A stretch of 64,000 bases of DNA from Curvibacter sp. AEP1-3 (GCF_002163715.1 NZ_CP015698.1:2219001-2283000), one strand, 5' to 3'. Counted from the stretch's first letter, positions 1-12,185 are shown. Program-made: numbers and translations. Notes: generated by a model not told the origin, from the letters alone.

Positions 1-458
1 ATCCACCAGGCAGGATGATTCCAACGGGCCTCCGGCCTATCGTTAGTGGCTTTCACCAGAGCCTCACGCTCACGCAGAAACCGACGTAAACATGCATTAA
101 TGAAGTTAGCTTGTGCAGCCGCGCTTGGTGTCTTCTTGGCACACTCCACCGCCTGGTTCACGAGAGTAAATTCGTCATAAAGTGCGTGGGCCGTGTCCCA
201 TACCAGCGCCAATACCAAGCAAAGCAAAGTATCTACTGCGACGGGGGGAGGTCGTTTCGCAAGCTGTGCACGTATAGCTTTGGCACGCCCCATGTTTCGC
301 CACGCCTGGAAAGACAAAGCTTGTACGCCACCTCTTAAATGTGCCGGGACTCGCTCCATTGCGACGCTACCGGATACACCGTCCGCTACGTCCATAAGCA
401 CCACAACCGTCGCTTGCAATTGTCGCCAAAGGGGCGGGGCTCTCTCGATGTCAGTCAT
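1..458 (-). CDS. rsmB: 16S rRNA m5C967 methyltransferase RsmB, N-terminal part (3' end outside window)
   Basis: The reading frame is open from an ATG at 458 to the window edge, giving 152 codons. The start is supported by an AGGAAG ribosome site 5-6 bases upstream. The visible part is the NusB-like RNA-binding domain. It has the typical stretch NQAVECAKK, then FINACLRRFLRER, then NHPAWW, which is how RsmB/Sun proteins join this domain to the methyltransferase domain. The SAM-binding half and the catalytic cysteines lie beyond the edge. RsmB methylates C967 of 16S rRNA. The start lies 7 bases after the LemA-like gene, so the two are probably co-transcribed. Confidence 0.88.
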   Translation of the reverse strand, partial: MTDIERAPPLWRQLQATVVVLMDVADGVSGSVAMERVPAHLRGGVQALSFQAWRNMGRAKAIRAQLAKRPPPVAVDTLLCLVLALVWDTAHALYDEFTLVNQAVECAKKTPSAAAQANFINACLRRFLREREALVKATNDRPEARWNHPAWW

Positions 459-465
459 CTTCTTC

Positions 466-1020
466 CTAGATCTTTGTGCTTGATTCAAAACCCATCCATC
501 CGGCAACCCATCGGGCTGGGTATTCTGCTATTGCGTGGTTATAGTTTTCAATAATGGCATTCAGCGCCTCTTGGATGGCTTTGACCTTGTTTTGGATGGC
601 ACTCCATTCCGCTTGCATTTCTTCAGGCACCGGGGCTCCTGCAAGGTCAGGCGGAGTGTTGGCCCACGTGGACCACGCACTTTGAAGCGCAACAAGGCTG
701 TCTGATCGCTTTTGCTGCGCCGTTTGACTCAGGCTATTCTTGCGCGGCGCGTACCAAATCGCTTCGACAACTTGTGCTGCGCGTACCACTTCCATCCATT
801 CGGTTTCCATATCCTGCGGACTATTCGTAGCTGTCAATGCTGCCATTTGCGCTGACTGGGCGAAAGTCTCCAGAAGCATCAGTGAAGACCTTACCTGTCT
901 TTCCAATGCGGTGAGTACATCCAGCGCTCGGGAGCGGAGTCTCATCAGCCGGTTGTAGAGCCCGACGAGCCAGAAAATGACCGCGGCTACTGCAAGCCAA
1001 AGCCAGATGGATGTGTCCAT
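466..1020 (-). CDS. LemA-like membrane-anchored protein
   Basis: 184 residues from the ATG at 1020, chosen because AGAGGGA lies just upstream; a longer reading to 1080 would run into the rpoC terminator. One N-terminal membrane helix (about residues 4-20, rich in W, L, A, V) is followed by LYNRLMRLRSRA and a long helical region. The end, NYNHAIAEYPARWVAGWMGF, is the LemA-family signature (YN-x-A-x-x-x-P...GF). The middle is less conserved than in standard LemA, so it is a divergent member. The molecular role of the family is poorly known. It is followed directly by rsmB. Confidence 0.7.
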   Translation of the reverse strand: MDTSIWLWLAVAAVIFWLVGLYNRLMRLRSRALDVLTALERQVRSSLMLLETFAQSAQMAALTATNSPQDMETEWMEVVRAAQVVEAIWYAPRKNSLSQTAQQKRSDSLVALQSAWSTWANTPPDLAGAPVPEEMQAEWSAIQNKVKAIQEALNAIIENYNHAIAEYPARWVAGWMGFESSTKI

Positions 1021-1053
1021 CTCATTCCCTCTTTTTTTCGCTGTTCGAATTCC

Positions 1054-1089
1054 AAAAAAAACGCCCCAAGCTGCATGCAACTTGGGGCG
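1054..1089 (-). terminator. Rho-independent terminator of the rpoBC operon
   Basis: A perfect 9-bp stem (CGCCCCAAG at 1062-1070, CTTGGGGCG at 1081-1089) with a 10-base loop is followed, in minus-strand direction, by eight T residues (1061-1054). It lies 20 bases after the rpoC stop and separates the ribosomal/RNA polymerase cluster from the LemA-like gene. Confidence 0.92.
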
Positions 1090-1109
1090 CTTTGAGTCAG
1101 GCTCCTGGC

Positions 1110-4100
1110 TTATTCGGCCGCAGAGTCATCCCCGGCAGCTGCATCTTCAGTCAGATCGGCAGTACCTGCCAATTCAGCCGCTTCCGCTTCTGCAATGGCG
1201 CGACGCTCTGCGTCGTCCATGGTTTCGCGGACCTTGCGAGCTTCGTGGTAGGCCAAGCCGGTACCGGCTGGAATCAAACGGCCGACGATCACGTTCTCCT
1301 TCAGGCCACGCAATTCGTCGCGCTTGCCCATGATGGCAGCTTCGGTCAACACGCGGGTCGTTTCCTGGAACGACGCAGCGGAGATGAAACTGTCGGTGGA
1401 CAGGGACGCTTTGGTAATACCCAACAACAAATTGGTGTAGGTCGCTGGAATCTTGCCTTCGGCGCGCAAAGCGTCGTTCGTGTTGAGCATTTCGGAGCGC
1501 TCAACCTGTTCGCCATTGATGTAGCCGGAATCACCTGCATTTTCAACGACCACACGACGCAACATCTGGCGAACAATCACTTCAATGTGCTTGTCGTTGA
1601 TCTTCACGCCTTGCAAGCGGTATACGTCCTGAACTTCGTCCACGATGTAGCGTGCCAGTTCTTCCGAACCCAGCAAGCGCAGAATGTCTTGCGGATCGGC
1701 TGGCCCGTCGACCACGGACTCGCCCTTGTTGACCACCTGGCCTTCGTGCACCAGGATGTTCTTTTCCTTGGGCACGAGTTCTTCCCAGACTTTGCCTTCT
1801 GGATCGGTGATCTGCAGACGGACCTTGCCTTTGGTTTCTTTACCGAAGGACACGGTACCGGTTACTTCAGCCAACACGCCCTTGTCTTTCGGTGAGCGGG
1901 CTTCAAACAACTCGGCAACCCGTGGCAGACCACCGGTGATGTCTCGCGTCTTCTGGCCTTCGATTGGGATACGGGCCAGCACTTCGCCGGGGCCCACATC
2001 CTGTCCGTCACGTACTTGCACCAAGGCGCCGACGGGGAAACCGATCGTCACCGAGTGGTCTGTACCTGGGATCTTGACTTCGTGACCGGACGCATCGATC
2101 AGCTTCACTTGCGGACGCACAACCTTTGCAGCACCACGGCGTTTCGGATCGATAACCACCAGTGTAGACAAACCAGTCACTTCATCCACTTGCTTGGCGA
2201 CGGTCAGGCCTTCTTCGACATTTTCGAAGTGGGCTTTACCCGCAAACTCGGTAATGATGGGTCGAGTCAACGGGTCCCAATTTGCGAGGATTGCACCGGC
2301 CTTGACGGTCTGGTCTGCCTTGATGGTCAGCACCGCACCGTATGGAACCTTGTGACGCTCACGCTCACGGCCATGTTCATCATGAATGATGATTTCTCCA
2401 GAGCGGGCAATCACCACCAACTCACCCTTGCTGTTCGTCACATAGCGCATCGTGGCATTGAAGCCGATATTGCCGTTGGACTTGGCTTCCACGCTGGAAG
2501 CGATAGCAGCACGGGACGCGGCACCACCGATGTGGAAGGTACGCATGGTCAGCTGGGTACCGGGTTCACCAATGGACTGCGCTGCAATCACACCGACAGC
2601 CTCGCCACCGTTGATCAAACCGCCACGACCCAAGTCGCGTCCGTAGCATTTGGCGCAAATGCCGAAGCGCGTTTCGCAGGTCAGTGCGGTGCGGACCTTG
2701 ACTTCGTCGACGCCGGCAGCTTCCAGCATTTCGATTTCGTCCTCTTCCAGCATGTCACCGGCGTTCAACAACACGGCACGTGTTTCAGGGTGCAACACAT
2801 CGTCAGCAGCAGTGCGGCCGAGGATACGGTCACGCAGGGACTCGATCACTTCACCGCCTTCCACGATGGCGCGCATCAGCGAACCATCATGGGTTCCGCA
2901 GTCCTGCTCGGTCACTACCAAGTCCTGGGTCACATCGACCAAACGACGTGTCAGGTAACCGGAGTTAGCCGTCTTCAAAGCGGTGTCAGCCAGACCCTTA
3001 CGGGCACCGTGGGTGGAGATGAAGTACTCCAACACGTTCAGACCTTCGCGGAAGTTCGCGGTAATGGGCGTTTCAATGATGGAGCCATCAGGCTTGGCCA
3101 TCAAGCCCCGCATACCCGCTACCTGACGGATCTGAGCCGCAGAGCCGCGGGCACCGGAGTCAGCCATCATGTAGATGGAGTTGAAGGATTCCTGTTGCAC
3201 CTGGTTGCCATGACGGTCAGTGACCAGCTCCTTGGACAACTTGGCCATCATCACCTTGGACACTTCATCACCTGACTTGCCCCAGATATCCACCACCTTG
3301 TTGTAGCGCTCGCCGGAAGTTACCAGACCAGACACGTACTGCTGTTCGATCTCTTTCACTTCCTTCTGGGCACGACCGATGATGTCGTGCTTTTCCTGCG
3401 GCACCAGCATGTCATCGATACAGATGGAAATACCAGCCTTGGTTGCCAAACGGAAACCGCTTTGCAGCAGCTTGTCGGCAAACACCACGGTTTCCTTCAG
3501 TCCGCACTTGCGGAAGGAGACGTTGATGAGCTTGGAGATTTCCTTCTTCTTCAAGGCCTTGTTGATGTTCGCGAAAGGCAAACCCTTGGGCAAGATTTCA
3601 GACAACAAAGCACGCCCTGCGGTGGTTTCCCAGAGCTTGGTTTCAGGCACGAACTCGCCGGTTTCCTTGTTCTTGGTCCACTCAGTCAGACGCACGTTGA
3701 TGCGCGCATTCAACTCCACCTGGCCCGCGTCAAAAGCGCGCTGCACTTCACCGGTATCTGCAAACACCAGACCCTCACCCTTGCCGTTGATACGGTCACG
3801 GGTGGTGTAGTACAAGCCAAGCACCACGTCTTGAGACGGAACGATCGAAGGTTCACCGTTCGCGGGGAACAGCACGTTGTTGGAGGCCAGCATCAAAGTG
3901 CGGGCTTCCATTTGTGCCTCCACCGACAGCGGTACGTGGACAGCCATTTGGTCACCGTCAAAGTCGGCGTTGAATGCCGCACAAACGAGGGGATGCAACT
4001 GGATGGCCTTGCCTTCAATCAGGATGGGCTCAAAAGCCTGGATACCCAAACGGTGCAGCGTTGGCGCACGGTTCAGCATCACGGGGTGCTCTTTGATGAC

Positions 4101-5336
4101 CTCTTCCAGAATGTCCCACACCACGGGGGTGCCGGACTCAACTTCTTTCTTGGCAGCCTTGATGGTGGTCGCAATGCCCATGGCTTCCAAGCGCGCAAAA
4201 ATGAATGGCTTAAACAACTCCAAGGCCATCAGCTTGGGCAGACCGCACTGGTGCAGTTTGAGCGTTGGGCCCACGGTAATCACGGAACGACCGGAGTAAT
4301 CCACGCGCTTGCCCAGCAAGTTCTGACGGAAACGGCCGCTTTTGCCCTTGATCATGTCGGCCAAGGACTTCAAGGCGCGCTTGTTGGCGCCAGTCATGGC
4401 CTTGCCGCGACGGCCGTTGTCCAGCAAGCTGTCCACGGCTTCTTGCAGCATCCGTTTTTCGTTGCGGGCGATGATCTCGGGAGCCTTCAACTCCAGCAAA
4501 CGGCGCAGACGGCTGTTGCGGTTGATCACGCGGCGATACAGGTCGTTCAGGTCGGAGGTCGCAAAGCGGCCGCCGTCCAGGGGAACCAGGGGACGCAAGT
4601 CCGGTGGCAGCACCGGCAACACGTCCAAAACCATCCACTCGGGCTTGATACCTGATTTCTTAAAGGCTTCCAGCACCTTGAGGCGCTTGGCGTTCTTCTT
4701 GATCTTCAGCTCGGAACCGGTCAAGTCGTTGCGCAGCTTCTCGATGGAGCCATCGATGTCGATGCTTTCCAGCAAATCCTTGATACCTTCGGCGCCCATC
4801 TTGGCGGTGAACTCGTCACCGTATTCCTGGAATTTGGCGTCAAAGTCGTCCTCGGACATGATGCTGTACTTCTTCAGCGGGGTCATGCCGGGGTCGGTCA
4901 CCACGTATGCTTCAAAGTACAACACGCGTTCGATGTCACGCAGGGTCATGTCCAGCACCAGGCCCAAACGGCTAGGCAGGGACTTCAGGAACCAGATGTG
5001 CGCGCAAGGAGCAGCCAAGTCGATGTGACCCATGCGTTCACGACGCACCTTGGTCTGTGTGACTTCAACGCCACACTTTTCGCAAATCACACCGCGGTGC
5101 TTCAGGCGCTTGTATTTGCCGCACAAGCATTCGTAGTCCTTGATGGGTCCGAAAATCTTGGCGCAAAACAGGCCGTCACGCTCAGGCTTGAAGGTGCGGT
5201 AGTTGATGGTTTCAGGTTTTTTGACTTCGCCGAAAGACCAGGAACGGATCTTTTCAGGCGACGCCATGCCAATCTTGATGGCATCGAAATGCTCATCGGG
5301 CGTGAACTGCTTGAACAGGTCGAGTAAAGATTTCAT
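1110..5336 (-). CDS. rpoC: DNA-directed RNA polymerase subunit beta'
   Basis: 1408 residues, the normal length for proteobacterial beta'. The start [11 protein letters not shown] at 5336 has a purine-rich AAGGGAAAG site upstream; the frame is open further but without homology. An N-terminal zinc site ([20 protein letters not shown]) is present. The catalytic magnesium loop NADFDGD falls at residues 456-462, with its three aspartates at 458, 460 and 462. Conserved blocks such as [16 protein letters not shown] and [13 protein letters not shown] are intact. It is the last gene of the operon, 19 bases after rpoB. Confidence 0.99.
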   Translation of the reverse strand: MKSLLDLFKQFTPDEHFDAIKIGMASPEKIRSWSFGEVKKPETINYRTFKPERDGLFCAKIFGPIKDYECLCGKYKRLKHRGVICEKCGVEVTQTKVRRERMGHIDLAAPCAHIWFLKSLPSRLGLVLDMTLRDIERVLYFEAYVVTDPGMTPLKKYSIMSEDDFDAKFQEYGDEFTAKMGAEGIKDLLESIDIDGSIEKLRNDLTGSELKIKKNAKRLKVLEAFKKSGIKPEWMVLDVLPVLPPDLRPLVPLDGGRFATSDLNDLYRRVINRNSRLRRLLELKAPEIIARNEKRMLQEAVDSLLDNGRRGKAMTGANKRALKSLADMIKGKSGRFRQNLLGKRVDYSGRSVITVGPTLKLHQCGLPKLMALELFKPFIFARLEAMGIATTIKAAKKEVESGTPVVWDILEEVIKEHPVMLNRAPTLHRLGIQAFEPILIEGKAIQLHPLVCAAFNADFDGDQMAVHVPLSVEAQMEARTLMLASNNVLFPANGEPSIVPSQDVVLGLYYTTRDRINGKGEGLVFADTGEVQRAFDAGQVELNARINVRLTEWTKNKETGEFVPETKLWETTAGRALLSEILPKGLPFANINKALKKKEISKLINVSFRKCGLKETVVFADKLLQSGFRLATKAGISICIDDMLVPQEKHDIIGRAQKEVKEIEQQYVSGLVTSGERYNKVVDIWGKSGDEVSKVMMAKLSKELVTDRHGNQVQQESFNSIYMMADSGARGSAAQIRQVAGMRGLMAKPDGSIIETPITANFREGLNVLEYFISTHGARKGLADTALKTANSGYLTRRLVDVTQDLVVTEQDCGTHDGSLMRAIVEGGEVIESLRDRILGRTAADDVLHPETRAVLLNAGDMLEEDEIEMLEAAGVDEVKVRTALTCETRFGICAKCYGRDLGRGGLINGGEAVGVIAAQSIGEPGTQLTMRTFHIGGAASRAAIASSVEAKSNGNIGFNATMRYVTNSKGELVVIARSGEIIIHDEHGRERERHKVPYGAVLTIKADQTVKAGAILANWDPLTRPIITEFAGKAHFENVEEGLTVAKQVDEVTGLSTLVVIDPKRRGAAKVVRPQVKLIDASGHEVKIPGTDHSVTIGFPVGALVQVRDGQDVGPGEVLARIPIEGQKTRDITGGLPRVAELFEARSPKDKGVLAEVTGTVSFGKETKGKVRLQITDPEGKVWEELVPKEKNILVHEGQVVNKGESVVDGPADPQDILRLLGSEELARYIVDEVQDVYRLQGVKINDKHIEVIVRQMLRRVVVENAGDSGYINGEQVERSEMLNTNDALRAEGKIPATYTNLLLGITKASLSTDSFISAASFQETTRVLTEAAIMGKRDELRGLKENVIVGRLIPAGTGLAYHEARKVRETMDDAERRAIAEAEAAELAGTADLTEDAAAGDDSAAE

Positions 5337-5355
5337 GTGACTCTTTCCCTTGTCT

Positions 5356-8300
5356 TTAAGAACGATCCAGCTCAATGTCGATGCCCAAGGAACGGATTTC
5401 CTTGACCAGCACATTGAACGATTCCGGCATGCCGGCTTCAATAGAGTGTTCGCCCTTGACGATGTTTTCGTACACCTTGGTACGACCTTGCACGTCATCG
5501 GACTTGACCGTCAGCATTTCCTGCAGCACGTAGGAAGCGCCATAAGCCTCCAACGCCCACACTTCCATTTCACCGAAGCGCTGACCACCAAACTGGGCCT
5601 TACCACCCAGAGGCTGTTGGGTCACCAAGCTGTATGGACCAGTTGAACGGGCGTGCATCTTGTCGTCGACCAAGTGGTGCAACTTCAGGTAGTGCATGTA
5701 GCCGACGGTGGTGGTGCGCTCAAAAGCATCACCGCTGCGTCCGTCATAAAGTTGCGCTTGGGTTCGGGTAGCGGTCAGGCCCTTGGCCTTGGCCACATCG
5801 TCCGGATAGGCCAGTTGCAACATATCGCCGATTTCTTTTTCGGTGGCGCCATCGAACACGGGTGACGCGAACGGCACGCCACTGGTCAGCTCCTTGGCCA
5901 TTTCCTGGACTTCGGCATCTGACAACTGTGCCAGGTCTTCCTTGCGACCGGTGCTGTTGTACACCTGCTCCAGGAAACCACGAATCTCAGTGGATGCTGC
6001 TTCGCGTTGCAGCATGTCGCCAATGCGTTGGCCCAAGCCCTTACCAGCCCAGCCCAAGTGCACTTCCAGCACCTGCCCGATGTTCATACGCGAAGGAACG
6101 CCCAATGGGTTCAACACGATATCCACCGGTGTGCCGTCTGCCAAGTAAGGCATGTCTTCAACAGGCGTGATCTTGGAGACCACACCCTTGTTACCGTGAC
6201 GGCCGGCCATCTTGTCACCAGGCTGCAAGCGGCGCTTGACGGCGATGTAGACCTTGACCATCTTCAAGACACCTGCGGGCAACTCGTCGCCTTGTGTCAG
6301 CTTCTTGCGCTTTTCTTCAAAAGCGAGGTCGAAGCTGTGGCGGGTTTGTTCCAGCGAGTTCTTGATGCTTTCAAGTTGGCTTGCCACCTCTTCGTCCGCA
6401 GGACGGATGTCAAACCAGTGGAACTTCTCCACGGAGGTCAAGTAAGCCTTGTCGAGCTTGGTGCCTTTGGCCAGCTTTTGTGGGCCGCCATTGGCCACTT
6501 TGCCGGTCAACAGCTTCTCGATACGGTCAAACGCATCCGCTTCCACGATACGCAACTGGTCATTCAGGTCCAGACGGAAACGCTTGAGTTCGTCGTCGAT
6601 GATCTGCTGTGCACGGCGGTCACGCTGAATGCCTTCACGGGTGAACACTTGCACGTCGATCACGGTACCGGAGCTGCCCTGGTCCACGCGCAGGGACGTG
6701 TCCTTCACGTCGCTGGCCTTCTCGCCAAAGATAGCGCGCAAGAGCTTTTCTTCAGGTGTGAGTGTAGTCTCGCCCTTGGGCGTAACCTTGCCAACCAGGG
6801 TGTCACCCGGTAGAACTTCTGCACCCACATAGATGATGCCGGACTCATCCAGACGGTTGAGCTGCTGTTCGCTCAAGTTAGGGATGTCGCGGGTGATTTC
6901 TTCCGCGCCCAACTTGGTGTCACGTGCCATCACCACGAGTTCTTCGATGTGGATGGAGGTGTAGCGGTCTTCGGCCACCACACGCTCGCTAATCAAGATC
7001 GAATCTTCGAAGTTGTAGCCGTTCCATGGCATGAAAGCGACCAACATGTTCTGGCCAATGGCGATTTCGCCCAAGTCGGTCGAAGCACCGTCGGCAATCA
7101 CATCACCCTTGGAAAGCTTGTCGCCTTTCTTCACGATGGGACGCTGGTGGATGTTGGTGTTCTGGTTGGAACGCTGGTACTTGATCAGGTTGTAGATATC
7201 AACACCGACTTCACCGGCTTGCGCTTCAGCATCGTTCACGCGGATCACCACACGGGTCGCATCCACGTAATCAACGATACCGCCACGGGTCGCGGTCACC
7301 ACCGTACCGGAGTCGACCGCGGCGACGCGCTCGATACCGGTACCCACCATGGGTTTTTCAGGACGCAACACAGGCACGGCTTGACGTGACATGTTGGCAC
7401 CCATCAAAGCGCGGTTGGCGTCATCGTGTTCCAGGAACGGAACCAGGGAAGCAGCTACCGACACGATCTGGGCAGGCGACACATCCATGTACTGGACACG
7501 GTCCGCGCTCACCAGAATGGATTCACCCTTTTCACGGGCAGACACCAAGTCGCCGGTCAGCGTACCTTCCTTGTCCAGCGCTGCGTTGGCCTGGGCAATG
7601 ACGTACTTACCTTCTTCGATCGCCGACAGATAGTCGATCTCGTTGGTGACCTTGCTGTCCACAACACGGCGATACGGTGTTTCGATGAAACCGTACTCGT
7701 TCAGGCGTGCGTACAGCGCCAAGGAGTTGATCAGACCGATGTTTGGACCTTCGGGAGTTTCGATTGGGCACACACGACCGTAGTGGGTCACGTGCACGTC
7801 TCGCACCTCGAAGCCAGCGCGTTCGCGGGTCAAACCACCGGGGCCAAGGGCCGATACACGGCGCTTGTGGGTGATTTCTGCCAATGGGTTGGTCTGGTCC
7901 ATGAACTGGGACAGCTGCGACGCACCGAAGAATTCCTTCAGGGCTGCCGAGATCGGCTTGCTGTTAATCAGGTCATGCGGCATCAGAGGCTCTTGCTCTG
8001 CCTGGCCCAAACGCTCTTTCACGGCCTTTTCGATACGTGCCAAACCGGTGCGGTATTGGTTCTCGGCCAATTCGCCCACGCAACGCACGCGGCGGTTACC
8101 CAAGTGGTCGATGTCATCGACGTCGCCACGGCCGTTGCGCAGATCCACCAGGATCTTGACGACAGCCAGGATGTCTTCGTTGGTCAGCACCATGGGCCCG
8201 GTGGATTCCGAGCGACCCATCTTGGCGTTGAACTTCATACGGCCCACGCGCGACAAGTCGTAGGTATCGGGGTTGTAGAACAAGCGTTGGAACAGCGCCT

Positions 8301-9468
8301 GAACGGCATCTTCCGTAGGCGGCTCGCCAGGACGCATCATGCGGTAGATGGCGACGCGCGCTGCAAATTCGTCCACCGTTTCGTCGGTACGCAGGGTTTG
8401 TGAAATGTAGGCGCCCTGATCCAACTCATTGGTGTAGATGCAAGCCAGGTCCTGAATGCCTGCGGTGCGCAGCTTCTTCAGCAGGGCTTCGGTCAGCTCT
8501 TCGTTGGCCTTGGCCACGATTTCACCGGTATCGCCGTCCACCACATTGCGCGCAACCACGCGGCCAATCAGAAAGTCTTCAGGCACGCTGATATGCGAGG
8601 TGCCAGATTGCTCCAGTTCGCGGGTGTGGCGCGCAGTCACGCGCTTGTCTTTGGCCACCACCACTTTGCCGGACTTGTCGGTGATGTCAAAACGTGCCAC
8701 TTCTCCACGGAGACGCTCGGCCACAAATTCCATTTGCGCGCCACTGTCCATCAAGCGGAAGTTGTCGTTGACAAAGAAGTTGGCGAGGATGGACTCGTTG
8801 TTCAGGCCAATGGCCTTGAGCAGAATCGTGACCGGCATCTTGCGGCGACGGTCCACACGGAAGTACAGCAGGTCTTTTGGGTCAAACTCAAAGTCGAGCC
8901 AGGATCCGCGGTAAGGAATGATGCGCGCAGAGAACAGCAGCTTGCCGGAGCTGTGGGTTTTGCCCTTGTCGTGTTCGAAGAACACGCCAGGCGAACGGTG
9001 CAACTGCGACACGATCACGCGCTCAGTACCGTTGATGATGAAAGAGCCCTTGCCAGTCATCAGGGGCACTTCGCCCATGTAGACCTCTTGCTCTTTGACT
9101 TCCTTGACCACCTTGTTTTGACCGGTCGAAGACTCGCGGTCATAAATAATCAGTTGCACCTTGGCGCGAACCGCGGACGCGTAAGTCAGGCCACGGGTCT
9201 GGCATTCACGCACGTCAAACGCTGGCTTGGCCAGGTTGTACTCGAGGTACTTCATTTCCACAAAACCGTTGTGAGAAACGATGGGAAATGCGGCTTCAAA
9301 GGCGGCTTGCAAGCCTTCGTTGGTGCGTTTCTTGGGGCCTACGTCGGCTTGCAAAAATGCGGTGTACGCATCTTTTTGCATCTGGAGCAGGTAGGGAATC
9401 TCGAGCACGCTATCGCGACTACCGAAGTTTTTGCGAATTCGCTTGCGTTCTGTGTATGTGTAAGCCAT
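5356..9468 (-). CDS. rpoB: DNA-directed RNA polymerase subunit beta
   Basis: 1370 residues from [16 protein letters not shown]. The ATG at 9468 has a GGAG site 7 bases upstream and matches the usual beta-proteobacterial N-terminus. The rifampicin region is visible ([34 protein letters not shown]) and carries no obvious resistance change. The C-terminal block [24 protein letters not shown] is also intact. The gene lies 274 bases after rplL; that gap carries two hairpins that probably adjust rpoBC output relative to the ribosomal genes. Confidence 0.99.
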   Translation of the reverse strand: MAYTYTERKRIRKNFGSRDSVLEIPYLLQMQKDAYTAFLQADVGPKKRTNEGLQAAFEAAFPIVSHNGFVEMKYLEYNLAKPAFDVRECQTRGLTYASAVRAKVQLIIYDRESSTGQNKVVKEVKEQEVYMGEVPLMTGKGSFIINGTERVIVSQLHRSPGVFFEHDKGKTHSSGKLLFSARIIPYRGSWLDFEFDPKDLLYFRVDRRRKMPVTILLKAIGLNNESILANFFVNDNFRLMDSGAQMEFVAERLRGEVARFDITDKSGKVVVAKDKRVTARHTRELEQSGTSHISVPEDFLIGRVVARNVVDGDTGEIVAKANEELTEALLKKLRTAGIQDLACIYTNELDQGAYISQTLRTDETVDEFAARVAIYRMMRPGEPPTEDAVQALFQRLFYNPDTYDLSRVGRMKFNAKMGRSESTGPMVLTNEDILAVVKILVDLRNGRGDVDDIDHLGNRRVRCVGELAENQYRTGLARIEKAVKERLGQAEQEPLMPHDLINSKPISAALKEFFGASQLSQFMDQTNPLAEITHKRRVSALGPGGLTRERAGFEVRDVHVTHYGRVCPIETPEGPNIGLINSLALYARLNEYGFIETPYRRVVDSKVTNEIDYLSAIEEGKYVIAQANAALDKEGTLTGDLVSAREKGESILVSADRVQYMDVSPAQIVSVAASLVPFLEHDDANRALMGANMSRQAVPVLRPEKPMVGTGIERVAAVDSGTVVTATRGGIVDYVDATRVVIRVNDAEAQAGEVGVDIYNLIKYQRSNQNTNIHQRPIVKKGDKLSKGDVIADGASTDLGEIAIGQNMLVAFMPWNGYNFEDSILISERVVAEDRYTSIHIEELVVMARDTKLGAEEITRDIPNLSEQQLNRLDESGIIYVGAEVLPGDTLVGKVTPKGETTLTPEEKLLRAIFGEKASDVKDTSLRVDQGSSGTVIDVQVFTREGIQRDRRAQQIIDDELKRFRLDLNDQLRIVEADAFDRIEKLLTGKVANGGPQKLAKGTKLDKAYLTSVEKFHWFDIRPADEEVASQLESIKNSLEQTRHSFDLAFEEKRKKLTQGDELPAGVLKMVKVYIAVKRRLQPGDKMAGRHGNKGVVSKITPVEDMPYLADGTPVDIVLNPLGVPSRMNIGQVLEVHLGWAGKGLGQRIGDMLQREAASTEIRGFLEQVYNSTGRKEDLAQLSDAEVQEMAKELTSGVPFASPVFDGATEKEIGDMLQLAYPDDVAKAKGLTATRTQAQLYDGRSGDAFERTTTVGYMHYLKLHHLVDDKMHARSTGPYSLVTQQPLGGKAQFGGQRFGEMEVWALEAYGASYVLQEMLTVKSDDVQGRTKVYENIVKGEHSIEAGMPESFNVLVKEIRSLGIDIELDRS

Positions 9469-9632
9469 TAGATCTCCGGGCAAAGGCTGAGGAATCCTGG
9501 GGGTCCTAGGCGACTGTCGCGTTGAGCACCACTCTCAACAGGCTTGGTGATTGGCCACTACCAATCATTGGCGGACGGTCGCGCATTGCACGCAACCCGA
9601 ACCAAGGCATCTTCTGCAGTCGGATCAGAAGA

Positions 9633-9666
9633 CACTGGAAAACAGTAAAACAACTGTTTTCCAGTG
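9633..9666 (-). promoter_or_regulatory. Perfect 13-bp hairpin in the rplL-rpoB gap (candidate processing site)
   Basis: CACTGGAAAACAG at 9633-9645 is exactly complementary to CTGTTTTCCAGTG at 9654-9666, with an 8-base loop. In E. coli the same gap holds an attenuator and an RNase III cleavage site. A perfect RNA stem here, with no T-run after it, fits processing better than termination. The role is inferred from position. Confidence 0.6.
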
Positions 9667-9697
9667 CACACTAATTTCGCCATCTACAAGCGGCAAA

Positions 9698-9726
9698 GGC
9701 TGGAGGCCCTTTTGGAACCTCCAGCC
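9698..9726 (-). promoter_or_regulatory. Hairpin directly after rplL (candidate attenuator)
   Basis: GGCTGGAGG at 9698-9706 pairs with CCTCCAGCC at 9718-9726 around an 11-base loop, starting 17 bases after the rplL stop. In transcription direction only a short T-run (three bases) follows, so it would be a leaky terminator. That is what one expects if most transcripts stop after rplL and a fraction continues into rpoBC. Confidence 0.55.
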
Positions 9727-9742
9727 CATGCGAATCGGTCGA

Positions 9743-10120
9743 TTACTTGAGTTCGACCTTAGCGCCAGCTTCTTCCAGCTTCTTCTTAGCTGCTTCAGCG
9801 TCAGCCTTGGAGATGCCTTCCTTGACAGCCTTGGGAGCGCCGTCAACCAGGTCCTTGGCTTCTTTCAAGCCCAGACCGGTGATTTCGCGCACAGCCTTAA
9901 TCACGGACACTTTGTTTGCGCCAGCTTCAGTCAGGACTACGTTGAATTCGGTCTTTTCTTCAGCAGCGGCAGCACCACCAGCAGCGCCACCAGCAGCAGG
10001 AGCAGCCATTGCAGCAGCGCTCACACCAAATTTCTCTTCGATGGCTTTCACCAGGTCGTTGAGTTCCATGACTGTCATGCTGTCCAAAGCGGACAAAAAT
10101 GCGTCTTTATCGAATGCCAT
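9743..10120 (-). CDS. rplL: Ribosomal protein bL12 (L7/L12)
   Basis: 125 residues. The N-terminal dimerisation helix ([20 protein letters not shown]) leads into an Ala/Gly hinge at about residues 37-53. The C-terminal factor-binding domain carries [19 protein letters not shown] and [16 protein letters not shown]. It forms the stalk of the 50S subunit that recruits translation factors and binds L10. It lies 42 bases after rplJ, in the usual rplJL pair. Confidence 0.98.
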   Translation of the reverse strand: MAFDKDAFLSALDSMTVMELNDLVKAIEEKFGVSAAAMAAPAAGGAAGGAAAAEEKTEFNVVLTEAGANKVSVIKAVREITGLGLKEAKDLVDGAPKAVKEGISKADAEAAKKKLEEAGAKVELK

Positions 10121-10162
10121 TTTGATTTCCTAACAATATTGGTTACTACAGACAGGCAACGA

Positions 10163-10690
10163 TTACGCTGCGGCTGCCTCTGCGGGAGCAGCTTCTGCTG
10201 CGCCTGCGCCACGCTGTTCCGCCAAAGCCGCCAGCACGCGTGCTGTGCGGGAAATGGGGGACTGCATCAAGCCCAACAATTGAGCCAACAACACTTCCTT
10301 CGAAGGGATGCTTGCCAATTGCTTCACGCCGTTCACGTCCAGAGCCTTGCCGCCGTACGCACCGCCACGAATCACCAACTTGTCGTTGGTCTTCGCGAAC
10401 TCGGCAACCACCTTGGCGGCGGCTACTGCGTCTTCGGAAAAGCCATAGATCAGGGGACCGGTCATCTGGTCGGACACAACTTCAAAGCTGCTACCGGCAA
10501 CAGCACGGCGGGCAAGGGTGTTTTTCAACACGCTCAGGCTCACGCCAGCGCTGCGCGCGGTGTTGCGCAGTTTGGTCATGTCAGCGACCGTGATGCCGCG
10601 GTATTCCGCGATCACGAGCGTTTGAGCTTTAGCGGCGAGGCCGGTCACATCACTGATGACCGCTTCTTTCTCACTGCGATTCAGACTCAA
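10163..10690 (-). CDS. rplJ: Ribosomal protein uL10
   Basis: 175 residues starting [15 protein letters not shown], with an AAGGAG site directly upstream. It has the typical [15 protein letters not shown] block and the C-terminal helix that carries L7/L12 dimers, ending in an Ala-rich tail. L10 anchors the stalk to 23S rRNA. It is also the known autogenous repressor of rplJL in enteric bacteria; the 231-base leader before this gene holds a matching structured element. Confidence 0.98.
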   Translation of the reverse strand: MSLNRSEKEAVISDVTGLAAKAQTLVIAEYRGITVADMTKLRNTARSAGVSLSVLKNTLARRAVAGSSFEVVSDQMTGPLIYGFSEDAVAAAKVVAEFAKTNDKLVIRGGAYGGKALDVNGVKQLASIPSKEVLLAQLLGLMQSPISRTARVLAALAEQRGAGAAEAAPAEAAAA

Positions 10691-10798
10691 GGTCTACTCC
10701 TTAAAATGCACTTTGCGACTTGCGCCGCTTGTGCTCCACATTGCAGCGACCAACTGTTAACAGAATATTCATTCCATCTGCAGCGGGATCGCCATCTG

Positions 10799-10839
10799 CG
10801 TTGGTTGAGGTATTAAGTGCAGCGAGCTGCACACCAACG
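10799..10839 (-). ncRNA. L10-type leader structure before rplJ
   Basis: In minus-strand RNA an outer stem (CGUUGG with CCAACG, 10839-10834 and 10804-10799) encloses an inner GUGCAG-CUCG-CUGCAC hairpin. Between the 3' side of the inner stem and the outer stem is an unpaired stretch (UUAAUACCU), as in the kink-turn of L10 leaders. A second stem, GAGGCGCC with GGGUGCCUC, lies nearer rplA. The assignment rests on position and general shape; a covariance-model search was not possible. Confidence 0.5.
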
Positions 10840-10921
10840 GTCTTGGATGGCCTGCCGTTTCCCGAAAGTCACGCCAGCCCACCACATCGAGGCACCCATT
10901 ACAGGCGCCTCAAATTCAAGA

Positions 10922-11617
10922 TTACGCCGCGATGGACTGAATGTCCACGCGCACGCCCACACCCATGGTCGAAGACACTGCCACTTTGCGCAGGTACAGG
11001 CCCTTGCTGGAAGCTGGCTTTGCCTTGTTCAAGGCATCCACCAATGCAGCCAAGTTACCTTGAAGCTGGGCAGCCTCAAAGGAACGACGGCCAATGGTGC
11101 TGTGCACGATACCGGCTTTGTCAACGCGGAACTGGACTTGACCAGCTTTTGCATTCTTGACGGCGGTAGCTACGTCAGGAGTCACAGTACCTACCTTGGG
11201 GTTAGGCATCAGACCACGTGGGCCCAAGATTTGACCCAGAGTACCAACGATACGCATAGCATCAGGCGCTGCGATCACAACGTCAAACGGCATGTCGCCA
11301 GCCTTGACCATCGCAGCCAGATCGTCCATACCAACAACGTCAGCACCTGCTGCCTTGGCTTCCTCAGCCTTGGCACCTTGAGCAAACACAGCGACACGCT
11401 TTGTTTTACCTGTGCCGTTGGGCAGCACGACAGCACCACGAACCACTTGGTCCGATTTCTTGGCGTCGATACCGAGTTGCACTGCTACGTCGATGGACTC
11501 ATCGAACTTGGCGTTGGCAAATTCCTTTACCAAACCCAATGCATCAGACAGTGCGTACAGCTTGTTGCTGTCGATTTTGCCAACTTGGGCTTTTTGCTTT
11601 TTGGTCAACTTGGACAT
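10922..11617 (-). CDS. rplA: Ribosomal protein uL1
   Basis: 231 residues, the usual length. Start [16 protein letters not shown]; the ATG follows the rplK stop with no gap, so translation is probably coupled. The conserved segment [17 protein letters not shown] is present. L1 forms the mobile stalk at the E site and in E. coli represses the L11 operon by binding its mRNA. Confidence 0.98.
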   Translation of the reverse strand: MSKLTKKQKAQVGKIDSNKLYALSDALGLVKEFANAKFDESIDVAVQLGIDAKKSDQVVRGAVVLPNGTGKTKRVAVFAQGAKAEEAKAAGADVVGMDDLAAMVKAGDMPFDVVIAAPDAMRIVGTLGQILGPRGLMPNPKVGTVTPDVATAVKNAKAGQVQFRVDKAGIVHSTIGRRSFEAAQLQGNLAALVDALNKAKPASSKGLYLRKVAVSSTMGVGVRVDIQSIAA

Positions 11618-12049
11618 TTACACGCCCTCCACATTCACGCCCATGGAACGGGCAGAACCAGCGATCGTACGAACTGCGGCATCCAGATCAGCGGCAGTCA
11701 TGTCTTTCATTTTGGTTTTAGCAATCTCTTCGAGCTGGGCACGAGTGATCTTGCCAACCTTGTCAACGTGAGGACGGGAAGAACCCTTGTCCAGCTTGAT
11801 GGCCTTTTTGATCAAGACGGTCGCAGGTGGAGTCTTGATAACAAAGGTGAAACTCTTGTCAGCAAAAGCTGTGATCACCACAGGCAGTGGCAGACCAGGT
11901 TCAACACCTTGGGTCTGGGCATTAAAAGCCTTGCAGAACTCCATGATGTTCAAACCACGTTGACCCAATGCGGGACCGATGGGTGGGGATGGGTTGGCCT
12001 TGCCAGCTGGCACTTGCAGCTTGATGAAGCCGACGATTTTTTTCGCCAT
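11618..12049 (-). CDS. rplK: Ribosomal protein uL11
   Basis: 143 residues with the standard start [32 protein letters not shown], quoted in part: the proline-rich [11 protein letters not shown] loop is the thiostrepton/RelA-signalling region. The C-terminal rRNA-binding domain ([12 protein letters not shown]) is complete. An AAGGAG site precedes the ATG. The 136-base gap to nusG upstream may hold a secondary promoter, but I could not identify one with confidence. Confidence 0.98.
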   Translation of the reverse strand: MAKKIVGFIKLQVPAGKANPSPPIGPALGQRGLNIMEFCKAFNAQTQGVEPGLPLPVVITAFADKSFTFVIKTPPATVLIKKAIKLDKGSSRPHVDKVGKITRAQLEEIAKTKMKDMTAADLDAAVRTIAGSARSMGVNVEGV

Positions 12050-12185
12050 GATTTCTCCTTGCGGGTATAACGCTTTCAGCGAACCATTCGCCTACGGCTT
12101 CCCGGGGTTAACGACTCTCTATCTTGCACCGTGTCGAGTCGATAAAAACACGATGCGCTGCAGCCTTACAGCCGCGAAATTCGCC

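Noticed and set aside
1..483. Plus-strand frames at 111-338, 193-483 and 339-554
   Set aside because: They are antisense to rsmB, which has clear homology and a good ribosome site; the plus frames have none.
10817..12070. Long plus-strand frames opposite rplA/rplK and similar ones opposite rpoB, rpoC and tuf
   Set aside because: High-GC codon bias on the minus strand leaves the opposite frame open; the products are His/Gln-rich and match nothing.
12050..12185. An L1-binding leader or separate promoter before rplK
   Set aside because: Only a short GCGAA-TGG-TTCGC stem is visible, too little to support either claim.
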